Below are positions 13,552-24,600 of a DNA stretch of 64,000 nt, in pieces. The notes under the pieces are model-generated. The model did not search any database. It saw only the letters and a list, made by a program, of their open reading frames with translations, and was not told the origin of the DNA. This DNA comes from Spinacia oleracea (lineage: Eukaryota; Streptophyta; Magnoliopsida; Caryophyllales; Amaranthaceae), in NCBI RefSeq assembly GCF_020520425.1, contig NC_079492.1, positions 112,689,157-112,753,156 of the forward strand, in the 5' to 3' direction. Both the position numbers and the translations under genes were made by a program. The number at the start of each line of letters is the position of its first letter. Position 1 is the first letter of the stretch.

Positions 13552-14157
13552 CGAACAATATCATCAAATGCCCACACAGTTAACGGACGTTAACGCTCCG
13601 TTAGAGGTAGTTTACTATATTGCCCTTATTTTGCTTTTGGGCGCCATAACCCATCCCTACCCCTGGTTACCCATTCTACAGTTCAAAAAATTTGCGACCC
13701 GTAAACTGCTTCTCTCTCTCTCTTTTTCCCCTGTTCTTCCTCATTCTTCCACCATAACTGCATCATCATTCACACAAAAAGCCTGGAAATTTTGGTGCAC
13801 ATTAAGTTGGAGAAGTCGTTTGCTGGGTTTTTGAACACACGCGAATTCTCAGAAAGGGGGTTTTTGCGAATTGCGTAAGGAAGCTGTAGAATTTCAAGTT
13901 CAAGTGTGAATTTCGCGTTCTTTGGTTATTCGCTCATCGATTAAGGTATGTAATGTGAATCGCTCAACTTTATTTTCGTTTTTACAAACTTCTGTTGCGC
14001 AAATTTAGGGTTTAGGGTTTCTGGACATTTGATGTTGGAGATGACTTGTTTGTTTGCGTTTTCATGAAATTAAGTATGATTTAATTGTTTAATGTCTTGC
14101 ATGTCAACTTAGTAATGGAAATTTTTGTTTTTTGTTGATGTTGTGTTGTTTGTTAGG

Positions 14158-17100
14158 ATGTCTGCAATATGGTTGTTGCTGCACTATAAGTCACATGATT
14201 TTGATGTTAGGGTTCTGGACACTGATAGATGTCAATTGATTGACATTTTCCAAGATATATTTGTGGAATCATCTAAGCTGCAGAATGTATTTTTGCCTCA
14301 TAAGTTTAGGTTGTACACTGAGTCACCCAAAGGGAGGGTAGAATTGATAGATGATAATGTGATGATGAGAATGTGGGGGTGGAATAGGGGGAAGGATACA
14401 GTGGAATTGTGGGTAGAGGAAACAGATACTCCTGGGGTAGCTTTTAGGTCTGCTGTAGCCTTGATTGAGAGTCAAAGAAAGGAGGAAGAAAAAAAATTAA
14501 GGGAGAGACAGGAAGAGCTTTTGAGGATGTAAAAGAGAGGCTGAAGAACAGAGGAGGGCAGAGGAAGAAAAGGAGAGGTTGAGGAGGGAAATGGAGGAAC
14601 AACTTAGGTACACAGTTGCTATGGAGGTTCCAGTGGTGGATTGTGAGGATGATGGGATTGAGTATGTGAGGATTTATGACACACTGGATGCTGATGAGGT
14701 GTTTCCTGGGGTTTCTCAGCCACAACCTGAACCAGAGCAAGAGTCCCCCCCTCCTAAGAAACCTTCCAAGGCCAAACCTAGGAAGAAACTCACCCCAAAA
14801 AAGAAGACACCAAAACCTGTCCCCCCACAACCCACTGAAACCACAAACACACAAGAAACAACACCACAAACACCCCCACATCAAACTGAACCTGAACCAG
14901 AAACAACCCAACAAACACAGGGAGCACCCCAGCCCACACAACCTGAACCAGAGCAAGCTGGACCTGAACCAGAGCAAGTTGGACCAGAACCAGTTGTTCC
15001 AACCAAACCCAAAAAAACAGGAAGGGCTAGACCTGAGGGGTTTAGGGTGGGGAAACCCACACTGGTGAAAATGGGAAAGTTTGTGTCTAAAGCTAGTATG
15101 GGAAACAAAAGGGCAGCTAGGACATGTAAGGGTAAGGGTGGTGCTGTGATATTTGAGGGTGAGGATGATGAAGACAGTGAGGATTCTGATTTTGAGGAAT
15201 CTGAGAGTGATGATGGTGATGTAGACAGTGATGATGAATCAGACATAGGGGATTTCATTGTTGAGGAGGAGGAGTTGGCAAGTATGGGGGATGACATCCA
15301 TGATATGTCATTTGAGGACTGTCTAGATGGGAGCTCAAAAAGGGACAAGAATTACAAGAATGGGAAGGTATATGTTGAGCAGCCCTATGGTTCTATTAAG
15401 CTTGAACCATGGTTGATATTTACAGATAGGGAGGCCTTCCTGGATGTCCTAAGAGACTACTGCATACAGGAAGGGTTTGGGTTGAGTGTTGAGAAGGCAG
15501 ACAGTAGAAGATACACTGCTATTTGTGCAGTGGAGGGTTGTGATTGGAGGATACATGCCTCAAAAATGGTGGATAAGTTTAGTTGGGCAATCAAATCCTT
15601 GACTGGGAAGCACAGACAGTGTGGTAGGCTTGAGGTTAACCCCATAGTGACCACCAAATGGTTGGTGGGGAAGTTGTTGCCAGAGATTGAGGCAAACTTA
15701 AATATCCCTGTCTTAACATTGAAGAAGATGACTCAACAGAAGTATAGGATACAAGTAAAAACAAGGCTGTTCTACAAGGTTAAAGCATTGGCTAAGGAGG
15801 TTATTAATGGGAGTTTTAGTGAGTCCTATGCACTGCTACCTAGGTATGCAGAGATGATAAAGGATACTAACCGTGGGAGTTATGCACTGATCACATGGCA
15901 TAGTGATCCTGGGGATGTGCAACCAAAGTTCAAGGCTTGCTTTTTTTCCTTTGGTGCACAAGTAAGGGGATTTCTTAAGGGGTGTAGGCCAATGATAGGA
16001 ATTGATGGAGCTCACCTCAGTGGGTTTTTCAAGGGATTCTTCTGTCAACCTTGGGGATTGATGGCAACAATGAGATCTTCTTGTTGGCTTATGGGGTTGT
16101 TGACACTGAAAGTCAAGAGAGCTGGAACTATTTTATGAGGAACCTCAGGGCACTGTTTGAGAGAGAAGGCTGCAGCAGGGATGACTGGACATTCATCAGT
16201 GACAGAATGAGGGTGAGATCTTAACTTTTATCTCTTATTCATCTTTTTATAAATTCACCAAATACCCCTAAGTTTAAAGTTATTTCACCAAATACCCCTA
16301 AGTTTAAAGTATTTTCACCAAATGCCCCTAAGTTTAAAGTTATTTCACCAAATACCCCTAAGTTTAAATAATTTCAGTACATTGTTTCACCAAATGCCCA
16401 TTCACTCTAAATGTTTGCTTTGCTTTGCCTTGCTTTGTAATTTCAGGGGGTGGATTTAGCTGTTCATGAAAACTTCCCAAGGGCCACTAGAAGGTGTTGT
16501 GCTCAGCATCTGTACATGAATTGCAAGAATGGAGGTTGGAGTGGAGAACTTTTCCACAAGCTCTTCTGGATAGCTGCAAATGCCTACAACCCCTTTGTTT
16601 ACAACAAGGCAATAGAGAAGATCACTGAATTTGATCCAAATGCAACAAAGTACCTGGACACATGTACTGAGCAGTGGTCAAGACATCAGTTTGATCCAGC
16701 AGTGTGTTGTGATCATAACACAACTAATTATGTGGAATCATTCAATGCTCTCACCAAGCCATACAGGGATTTACCTTTGTTGTCACTATTTGAAGGTAAA
16801 GTCTTCTATTTTTCTTCTCATTTGCTGTTTGTGTCAAAGTTTCAGTGACTGTTCTTATATTAACTTCTTATGTGTTTATTTGCAGCCATAAGGGAGTGGT
16901 CCATGGAGAGAATTGGGGTCAGGTTTGATAAAGCAGCAAACATGGAGCCTAACCACTTAACAGACTATGCCAAACATGAAATAGAGTTGAGAAGTGCAGA
17001 ATCCAGATTCTGTTACTCTACTGCATGTGGTGGTGGGGAGTTTGAGGTGAAGGATGGCAATGTGAAGTTCCCAGTCAATCTACACAACAGAACCTGTGGG

Positions 17101-17559
17101 TGTGGAGTATGTCAGGGGTCAGGTATGCCCTGCAAACATGGCTTGAGGGTCATCTACAACCAGAGACTTGACCCTGTCGACTTTGTTTCCACTTATTTCA
17201 AGGGTGCTGCTTATAAACAGGCATATGCAGAGCATATGCACCCAATGGCTGACCCTACTCAGTGGCCTGGATCCACACTGCCCACCATTAAACCACCTGG
17301 GATCAAGAGGGGTGCTGGAAGACCTCAAAAACAGAGAAGGAGGGGTGCCATGGAAGCTAGAAAGAGGAAGAGGCACACTTCAGTTAAGTGTAGCAAATGC
17401 AAGGAAATGGGCCAAAATGCAAGGACCTGCAAGTCTGGTGCAGGCACTTCCAAGGCACCACCAAAATAGAGAGCTGCAACAAATAAGAGGAAAACAACCT
17501 CTGATGGTGCAAGCACTTCCAAGGCAGCACCAAAGGGCAAGAAATCCAAGCAAGCCTGA
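14158..17559 (+). pseudogene. MULE transposase (mudrA-like), three exons, frame-disrupted
   Basis: Cuts and pastes the element. The ATG at 14158 follows a likely leader intron (about 13946-14157). The protein has an N-terminal domain, a charged and Pro/Gln/Glu-rich linker, an acidic patch, a DNA-binding region, and the MULE catalytic core with GIDGAHLSG (first D), SDRM (second D) and VESFNALT (E). A SWIM finger CGCGVCQGSGMPCKHG and a C-terminal knuckle follow. Introns: 16213-16446 and 16796-16885. Breaks: a one-base gain near 14521-14530, a one-base loss near 16033-16036, and TAG at 17467 with the same frame open to TGA at 17557. The knuckle CSKCKEMGQNARTC has Q where the usual His sits. Probably not functional as read, unless the breaks are sequencing errors. 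Confidence 0.85.
16249..16405 (+). repeat. Tandem ~30-bp repeats in the MULE intron
   Basis: Four near-identical units of the form 'caccaaatacccctaagttt' plus a spacer, and one degenerate unit, lie within the transposase intron. The core word CACCAAATGCCC is the one repeated in the TIRs, so the intron array looks derived from, or functionally linked to, the termini. Confidence 0.85.
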
Positions 17560-17793
17560 GGGGGGAAATGATCTGTCAACATATAAGATTTTTTGGGTAG
17601 TTTTTTGCACAAATGTTTTGATCTTGCAAATATTGAATGTTTTGTTTTTGAAGCTGAGAACAACATTAAAGTTAGTTGGTGCAATGTTTTGTATTTGAAG
17701 CTTAAATAGAATTGCATCCCATTTAGGTATTTTGTGCATATTTTGCAACAACAATAGTTAATGAAATGTGATATTATTACTCATTAATTGTGT

Positions 17794-18180
17794 TTACTTC
17801 ATGATTACAAATAGTAGGATTACAAACATCAATATCCCCATTTGTATTACAACGTTAACTACTTTTTGTTGATGTTTTAGCTTTTTCTTCATTTGCTTCA
17901 ATTCCTCTTCCATCTTATGGCTTCCCCTGTTTTCAGCATTTTCTCCTTCGTCTAAGCTTCCCCTTAGTTGTCCTTGCTGCCCCCTGTTTTCTTGCTCAAC
18001 TACTCCCTTGCACCATCTTAGATTGTTGCAAGGATCACACTTGTAGTACAACCTTTGTGGATTGAGCGTTGTATCGGAGCTTCGGATGGCAAATTTCCTA
18101 CCACAATAACAAACTTTGTTAGGTACTCTAATGTATGTGGACTCATTGTGTGTGGATGATGATTTGGAAACAAAACTCAT
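17794..18180 (-). CDS. GRF-type zinc-finger protein carried by the MULE, 128 aa
   Basis: Small ORF convergent with the transposase and fully inside the element. Residues about 20-60 read VCYCGRKFAIRS, then NPQRLYYKCDPC and LRWCK. This is the CxCG...NPxRxxYxC...W pattern of plant GRF zinc fingers, small domains thought to bind nucleic acid. A Gln/Glu/Lys-rich coiled coil (about 85-108) and a hydrophobic C-terminal helix (VVIQMGILMFVILLFVIM) follow, giving the layout of the plant proteins often annotated 'uncharacterized At4g04775-like' (from memory). The start ATG at 18180 is the first in frame; the gene ends at 17794. It could be an element accessory gene or a captured host gene. Its function is unknown. 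Confidence 0.65.
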   Translation of the reverse strand: MSFVSKSSSTHNESTYIRVPNKVCYCGRKFAIRSSDTTLNPQRLYYKCDPCNNLRWCKGVVEQENRGQQGQLRGSLDEGENAENRGSHKMEEELKQMKKKLKHQQKVVNVVIQMGILMFVILLFVIMK

Positions 18181-18478
18181 GACACAAATCTAATGAAATT
18201 AGCAAAGCAAAGCAAAACAACATCTACATGACAAGAAACATTCTGAAAATGGGTTTTTATAGCCAAGCAAGACCAACGGCTACTTTGGGGCATCAAAAAC
18301 TAGCCGTTGGAACATCAGAATACCTATTTCTAAGTTTGGGGCATTTGGTGAAATAAGTTTGATAATAGGGGTATTTGGTGAAATAAGTTTAAAAAAAGGG
18401 GCATTTGGTGAAATATGAAACTAGACTAACGACGGACTAACGGACCGTTATTAGTAAGGGTATTTTGGGTATTAAGTC

Positions 18479-18567
18479 ATTTGTCAGGGGCATTTGGTGA
18501 ATTATTGGAACTTGATGGGCATTTGGTGAATTACATCAAAACTCAGGGGCATTTCATGAAATATCCG
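18479..18567 (-). repeat. MULE right terminal inverted repeat (89 bp)
   Basis: Exact inverted copy of 13463-13551. Three further GGGGCATTTGGTGAAATA-type words lie at about 18335-18415, just inside this end. Confidence 0.95.
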
Positions 18568-18576
18568 TAGATTATT

Positions 18577-18937
18577 TCATACATTAATTTTGACCATATC
18601 TCTTCACTAATATAAATATTTGATTGTGCAATATGTTATTAGATCAGTCTTCAACTCCTTAATGTATGAAGTATATTTTTATAGTTGTTATTTATATAAT
18701 TGCATATATTTATGGTCAAACCAGTGTATTGGCAAGTGTGTCCGTGAAACTGTTGCAAGCATTATGAAAAAGATAAGTACTTTATTATTTTGTAACATAA
18801 TTTTCTATTTAAACGTAGAGAGAATGATGTAGACGGGATACGATAAGTAGTACCTTCTTAATAATTTAACCCATTATAATAATTGACATCCGCAATTAAT
18901 GATAGTAAGGGAAAATGCGTCTTACCTCTGTTCATCA
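18577..18937. other. Unassigned AT-rich spacer
   Basis: No gene or repeat recognised between the MULE and the next (TAA)n tract. Confidence 0.5.

Positions 18938-18993
<56 letters not shown>
18938..18993. repeat. (AAT)n microsatellite upstream of the truncated non-LTR copy
   Basis: About 18 units run directly into 'gattttcag', where homology with the full-length non-LTR element begins. It may be an original target tract. Confidence 0.9.
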
Positions 18994-20775
18994 GATTTTC
19001 AGAATGCTTTCATTTTAGTTGATCGATCGGCTTTGTTGCGTGAGGTTCGGCTCCATTATCCTGCTCTTTCGCGTTGGGTTGAATTCTGCTACTCTTCTCC
19101 AGCGCGGCTGTATTATGGGGAGCATACCTTGTGGTCTTGTCAGGGTGTGCAGCAAGGGGATCCTCTCGGCCCTTTGCTTTTTTCTCTGGTTCTACATCCA
19201 TTGGTGTGTCGAATTAGAGACTCATTTAATCTATCTCTTCAGGCTTGGTACTTGGACGATGACACTATCGTTGGTGACACTTTGGTGGTTGGACAGGTCT
19301 TGGTGTTGATTTTGGAGGAGGGTCCTCGTTTAGGTCTCCATGTTAATGTTGAGAAGACGGAGGTTTTCTGGCCTTCGGAGGACCCACGCAGTCGTCTAGA
19401 GGGTGTCTTTCCTACGGATATTGCTCGTCCTGCGCTTGGTGTTAAGTTGCTTGGTGGCCCAGTCAGTACGGATTCCTCTTTTTGTAAGGAGTTGGTTTCG
19501 CAGCGTGTGTCGAAGACTGTTGTGTTGATGGATGCTGTAGCCAAGCTTAATGATCCCCAGTGTGAGTTGTTGCTTCTTCGTGCGTGTACTGGAGTTTCTA
19601 AACTCTACTTTGCTATGCGCACTTGTCCGCCTCATCTTTTCGAAGCGGCCCAATTATCTTTTGATGTGGCTCTGCGGGCTTCTTTAGAGCGCATCGTGAC
19701 TGCTTCGGGACCTGGGTTCGGTGACTGGCAATGGCGCCTTGCCACCCTGCCTTATTCTTATGGAGGATTGGGTGTTTATTCAGCTGGTGATGTTCGGCAT
19801 TATGCTTTTCTTGCATCCCGTTTGCAGTCTTCTGGTTTGCAGGATTCGCTTCTTCGGCTTTCAGGTGTTGATGGTCCGGGATCGACCTTTGATGATGCTC
19901 TTGGTCTTTTCAATAGGACCGTGGAGACCGACCTTATGCGTAGCCCTAGTGAGATCGCTGCCCCCAAACTCATGAAAAAATTGGCAGACATATATTTCAC
20001 GAAGGTTACTGCTGATGCGGAATCCGCCTACTCCTTATCTTCACGTCTTGTTGCCCTATGGAAATCACAGCAGGGGGATCACTCCTCAGCTTGGTTGCGG
20101 GCGGTCCCCATCTCGGGGTTAGGCCAGACTATGAACGGTAAGACTTATCGTTCGGTTCTTTGCTATCGGTTGGGTATTCCGTTGTTCTCTGATTCGACGT
20201 CGTGTTCTGCTTGCTCTCGGGTTTTCGACGGGGACATTTATGGGGATCATGCCGTGTCTTGTGCTGGGATTGTGGGTATCAAACATCGACATAATGTTGT
20301 TCGTGATACCCTTTTGGATATTTGCTATCGGTCGGGGATTTCTGCTCGCAAGGAGGTTGATGTTGGGCTGACTAGTGGGAGTGATGGAGCTCTTCGTCCT
20401 GCAGATATATTGCTTTACTCATGGGATGGCGGTCTAGATGTGTGTGTTGACTTAACTGGGTCTTCCCCTATGACGCAATCTGGGTTGTCAGGCTTCATTC
20501 CGGGTCGGGTTGTGGCGGTTGCAGCGCAGGGGAAGCAGGATAAGTATGCGACACGTTGTAGGGCTTTGGGTTACGGTTTCTTTCCTTTTTCCTTCTCTTC
20601 TTTTGGGAAATTAGAGAAAGGGGTTGTTTCTTTGCTGAAGCGGGTCCAGACGTACTCCAGGGCTCAAGACATTGGGGCACGGGCAGCTGCCCACATTTTC
20701 AGTAGGATCGGGTTCGCCATAGCTAGAGGAGTGGGGGCCCAGATTGTATCTCGGCTCCCCTCCAACTTCTTGTAG
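18994..20775 (+). pseudogene. Truncated RT/endonuclease ORF
   Basis: Open from 18994 (DFQNAF) to the stop at 20775 with no N-terminus; the first internal ATG-type start is not meaningful. It retains GVQQGDPLGPLLF, YLDD (followed by D where the long copy has G), CSACSRVF...GDHAVSC, and RPADIL...DVCVDLT. It differs from the long copy at roughly 20-25 positions along about 580 residues. It lacks the fingers and part of the RT, so it cannot mobilise itself. Confidence 0.85.
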
Positions 20776-20826
20776 TTCACTTGATCTTTGTAGTTTGTTA
20801 AGCTTGTAACGTTTTGGTGGTTTCCC
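18994..20826 (+). mobile_element. 5'-truncated copy of a non-LTR retrotransposon
   Basis: Homologous to about 23110-24941 of the neighbouring full-length copy and starts mid reverse transcriptase. 5' truncation is the hallmark of target-primed reverse transcription. Like the long copy, it ends in 'ggtggtttccca' and then (TAA)n. The reading frame stays open throughout. Confidence 0.9.
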
Positions 20827-20880
<54 letters not shown>

Positions 20881-20881
20881 T
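20827..20881. repeat. (TAA)n tract between the two non-LTR copies
   Basis: About 18 units. It forms the 3' tail of the first copy and abuts the 5' end of the second, so the second copy seems to have inserted into it. Confidence 0.9.
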
Positions 20882-21698
20882 TCTCTCAAATTAGGCGATT
20901 ATGGGCGATTAGGGCAGCACATACGTCCATAATCCGGTGAGCGTTCCCGGCGACTACACCGGTCAGTTTCAGGCAGTTTCAGGCGGATTCGGGAGGTAGT
21001 TTCAGCCACGACATTTGCGGGCTGTTTACACGGAGTTTACAGGCAGTTTTCAGGTGACATTTTCAGGCGGTTTCCACGGAATTACAGGCAGCTTCGGTGC
21101 GGTTTCGGGCGGATTTTCGTGTAGTTATCGTCGGTAGGGCTCAGGGCTGTTGCTCCGGCGGTTGTTACGTTGTGTGGGTTTTGGATTTGGTTCGTAGGTT
21201 CTGGTTTTTTGCGGTGGTTTGGGCTTTTGTGTCTGCTATTTGCGGTTGTTGCGGTGGGTTCAGTGTTGCGTATTTGCGGTTCGTTTGGGTGTGGGGATTC
21301 AGGCGACATCTCAGGTGATTATTCGTGGGGGATTAAGACGGGCTTTCCGGTCAGGTGCAGCGTCGTTCAGGCTGTGTTTCCGGTCAGGTGTTGTGTTGTG
21401 GTGTTTCGTTCAGCGTGGGTGCAGCAGCAGCGTTATAATCAGCAAGGGTGCAGCGTAAGTGCAGTTGTTGTTCGGCTTTCCGGCGACTGTTCATTGTGGT
21501 TCAGCGTGGCTGTTTTGGGTCATTTTCGGGTTATTGTGGTGGTGAAGTAGTGTGGGTTGCGTTCTTGTTATTCTTGATTGTCGTAGCGGTCGGTGCTTGT
21601 GAATTGCGTTGTGTTTGGTGGCATTGCGTGGTTGTTGCGTTGTGAGGTTGTGTTTCTTGGTTGAGGTTTCAGATTCAGTGCGGTTGAAGTGCTTTGAT
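20882..21698 (+). other. 5' UTR of the non-LTR element
   Basis: G/T-rich leader with imperfect repeats of 'cagtttcagg' and 'ggcggttttc' at 20960-21120. It probably holds an internal promoter, as autonomous non-LTR elements do. No conserved promoter box was identified. Confidence 0.5.
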
Positions 21699-24600
21699 AT
21701 GGCGGCTTCCGTGGAGAAGTTTCATTGCCCTTTTGTGGGACTTAGCGGGTGTCAGGATGGAGGTGGGCGTGGTTTGGTGAGGAGTTCTCTGCTCACTCAC
21801 TTACGGGATCGTCACTGTTGCTTTGGTGTGCGGGATGCTACCCGTCATTCCCTTACTACCAATTTGCAGGTTTTTACTTCGGCTGAGGTGACCTTTCGTC
21901 GTATGGGAATTTGGCTATGTGGAGATTGTTACAAGACTCATACTCATCGTACTAGGTGTCGACATGGCAGTGGTTCTAGTACTGTTTTTGTGGACCCTCC
22001 TGATTCTGGGGATGGTATTCCCCGTTTTATTCTCTATGGTATTCAAAAACCCCTAGCTCCTACTTCCGAGCTGCCTTCTTCTGATGCGCCTCGGGAACAT
22101 CATTTTTCTTTTGATGTTGCTCTTCTAGACTCTTTGTTGTCTAAGCGGTTGCGTTCTGTGAAATCCATCCCTCCCAAATGTCGTTTGGGTTTTTCGCGGG
22201 TTCTGAAAGGGGCGCTTGATAAGGTGATTTGCAGATCAGATGACATCGCTTGTTGGGTTCAGTTGCTCGTGTTACCTCTTTGTGTCCTCACGACTTTTTC
22301 TCCGCGGAGTAATCGTGAGTGTTCATCCGGTGTTAGGCGTCGTCGTCAGGAAGAGAGTATCACCGCTGCTATTCGTTCTTGGGGTGTGCCTGGTGGTTCT
22401 GAGCAGCTTGTTATGGACACATTGGCTAGCGTGTCTCCCCCTCTATTGGATGTTGACGACGACCATGATTTGGCGGAGCGTAATATTAAGCAATGCAAGA
22501 GAAAAATTTCTGACGGTCACTACACGGCTGCCGTTAGAGTTCTTTCGTCCTCAGGTCTTGCCCCTTACAATGATGCTACTCTTGCTGATTTGCAAGCAAA
22601 GCACCCTTCAGTTCCGGAACCTACCTTTCCGGATATCCCAGTTGATCATCACCTTACTGCTTCCTCCGCTGTTGTGTTGGGGCAGATTAGGGGCTTTCCG
22701 CGTGGTACTTCGTGTGGTAGAGATGGCTTGCGTGCTCAACACCTTTTGGATTGCTTGGGTGGTGCTGCTGTAGCTGTTTCTGATGAGTTGGTGGACTCTA
22801 TCACTCAGGTAGTTAATCTCTTTCTTGCTGGAAAGTGTCCTGCTGAGCTTGGTGGATATATTGCTAGTGCTCCTCTTACGCCACTTGTTAAGCCGGGTGG
22901 TGGTATTCGGCCTATTGCTGTGGGCACTATTTGGAGGCGTCTTGTTTCTAAGGTTGGGGCTGCTATGATTGGTCCGCGTTTAGGGAACTACTTTGGGGGG
23001 CTTCAGTTTGGAGTTGGGGTTCCAGCAGGTGGTGAGGCTATTCTCCATGCTGTCAATCGTTTGGTTGAGGCTCGTGGGGCCGATGTTGGCCTCTCTATGT
23101 TATTGGTGGATTTTCAGAATGCATTCAATTTGGTTGATCGTTCGGCTTTGTTGCGTGAGGTTCGGCTACATTGTCCTGCTCTTTCGCGTTGGGTTGAATT
23201 CTGCTACTCTTCTCCAGCACGGTTGTATTATGGGGAGCATACCTTGTGGTCTTGTCAAGGTGTGCAGCAAGGGGATCCTCTCGGCCCTTTGCTATTTTCT
23301 TTGGTTCTACATCCATTGGTGTGTCGAATCAGGGACTCTTTTGATCTATCTCTGCAGGCGTGGTACTTGGATGATGGCACTATCGTTGGTGACAGTTTGG
23401 TGGTTGGAAAGGTCTTGGAGTTGATTTTGGAGGAGGGTCCTCATTTAGGTCTCCATGTTAATGTTGAGAAGACAGAGGTTTTCTGGCCTTCGGAGGACCC
23501 ACGCAGTCGTCTAGAGGGTGTCTTTCCTACTGGTATTGCTCGTCCCGCGCTTGGTGTTAAGTTGCTTGGTGGTCCAGTCAGTACGGATTCCTCTTTTTGT
23601 AAGGAGTTGGTTTCGCGACGGGTGTCGAAGACTGTTGTGTTGATGGATGCTGTAGCTAAGCTTAATGATCCCCAGTGTGAGTTGTTGCTTCTTCGTGCGT
23701 GCACTGGAGTTTCTAAACTCTATTTTGCTATGCGCACTTGTCCACCTCATCTTTTTGAAGCGGCCCAAGTATCTTTTGATGTGGCTCTTCGGGCTTCTTT
23801 AGAGCGTATCGTGACTGCTTCGGGACCTGGGTTCGGTGACTGGCAATGGCGTCTTGCTACCTTGCCTTATTCGTATGGAGGATTGGGTGTTTATTCAGCT
23901 GGTGATGTTCGGCATTATGCTTTTCTTGCATCCCGTTTGCAGTGTTCTGGTTTGCAGGATTCGCTTCTTCGGCTTTCAGGTGTTGATGGTCCGGGGTCGG
24001 CCTTTGATGATGCTCTTGGTCTTTTCAATAGGACCGTGGAGAGCGACCTTATGAGTAGCCCTAGTGAAATCGCTGCCCCCACTCTCATGAAGAAATTGGC
24101 AGACATATATTTCACGAAGGTTACTGCTGATGCGGTATCCGCCTACTCCTTATCTTCGCGTCATGTTGCCCTTTGGAAATCCCAGCAGGGGGATCACTCC
24201 TCAGCTTGGTTGCGGGCAGTCCCCATCTCGGGTTTAGGCCAGACTATGAACGGTAAGACTTATCGTTCGGTTCTTTGCTATCGGTTGGGTATTCCGTTGT
24301 TCTCTGATTCGACGCCGTGTTCTGCTTGCTCTCGGGTTTTCGATGGGGATATTTATGGGGATCATGCCGTGTCTTGTGCTGGGATCGTGGGTATCAAACA
24401 TCGACATAATGTTGTTCGTGATACCCTTTTGGATATTTGCTATCGGTCGGGGATTTCTGCTCGAAAGGAGGTTGATGTTGGGCTGACTAGTGAGAGTGAT
24501 GGAACTCTTCGTCCTGCAGATATATTGCTTTATTCTTGGGATGGCGGTGTAGATGTGTGTGTTGACTTGACTGGGTCTTCACCTATGACGCAATCTGGGT

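Larger units (their letters stand above)
13454..18576. mobile_element. Complete Mutator-like transposon (MULE) with 9-bp target duplication
   Basis: The element body spans 13463-18567 (5105 bp). It is flanked by identical 9-bp repeats 'tagattatt' (13454-13462 and 18568-18576), the target duplication size typical of Mutator. The first 89 bp of the left end equal the reverse complement of the right end without a mismatch; similarity then fades. Inside are a mudrA-type transposase on + and a convergent small gene on -. The identical TIRs imply recent movement, although the transposase frame is broken. Confidence 0.95.

Noticed and set aside
14444..15348. Long minus-strand ORFs opposite the MULE linker (Cys/Leu/Trp- or Ser-rich)
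   Set aside because: Antisense shadows of a low-complexity Pro/Gln/Glu region.
20611..20889. Minus-strand ORF with poly-Tyr start over the (TAA)n tract
   Set aside because: Translation of a microsatellite antisense to the RT ORF; no independent support.
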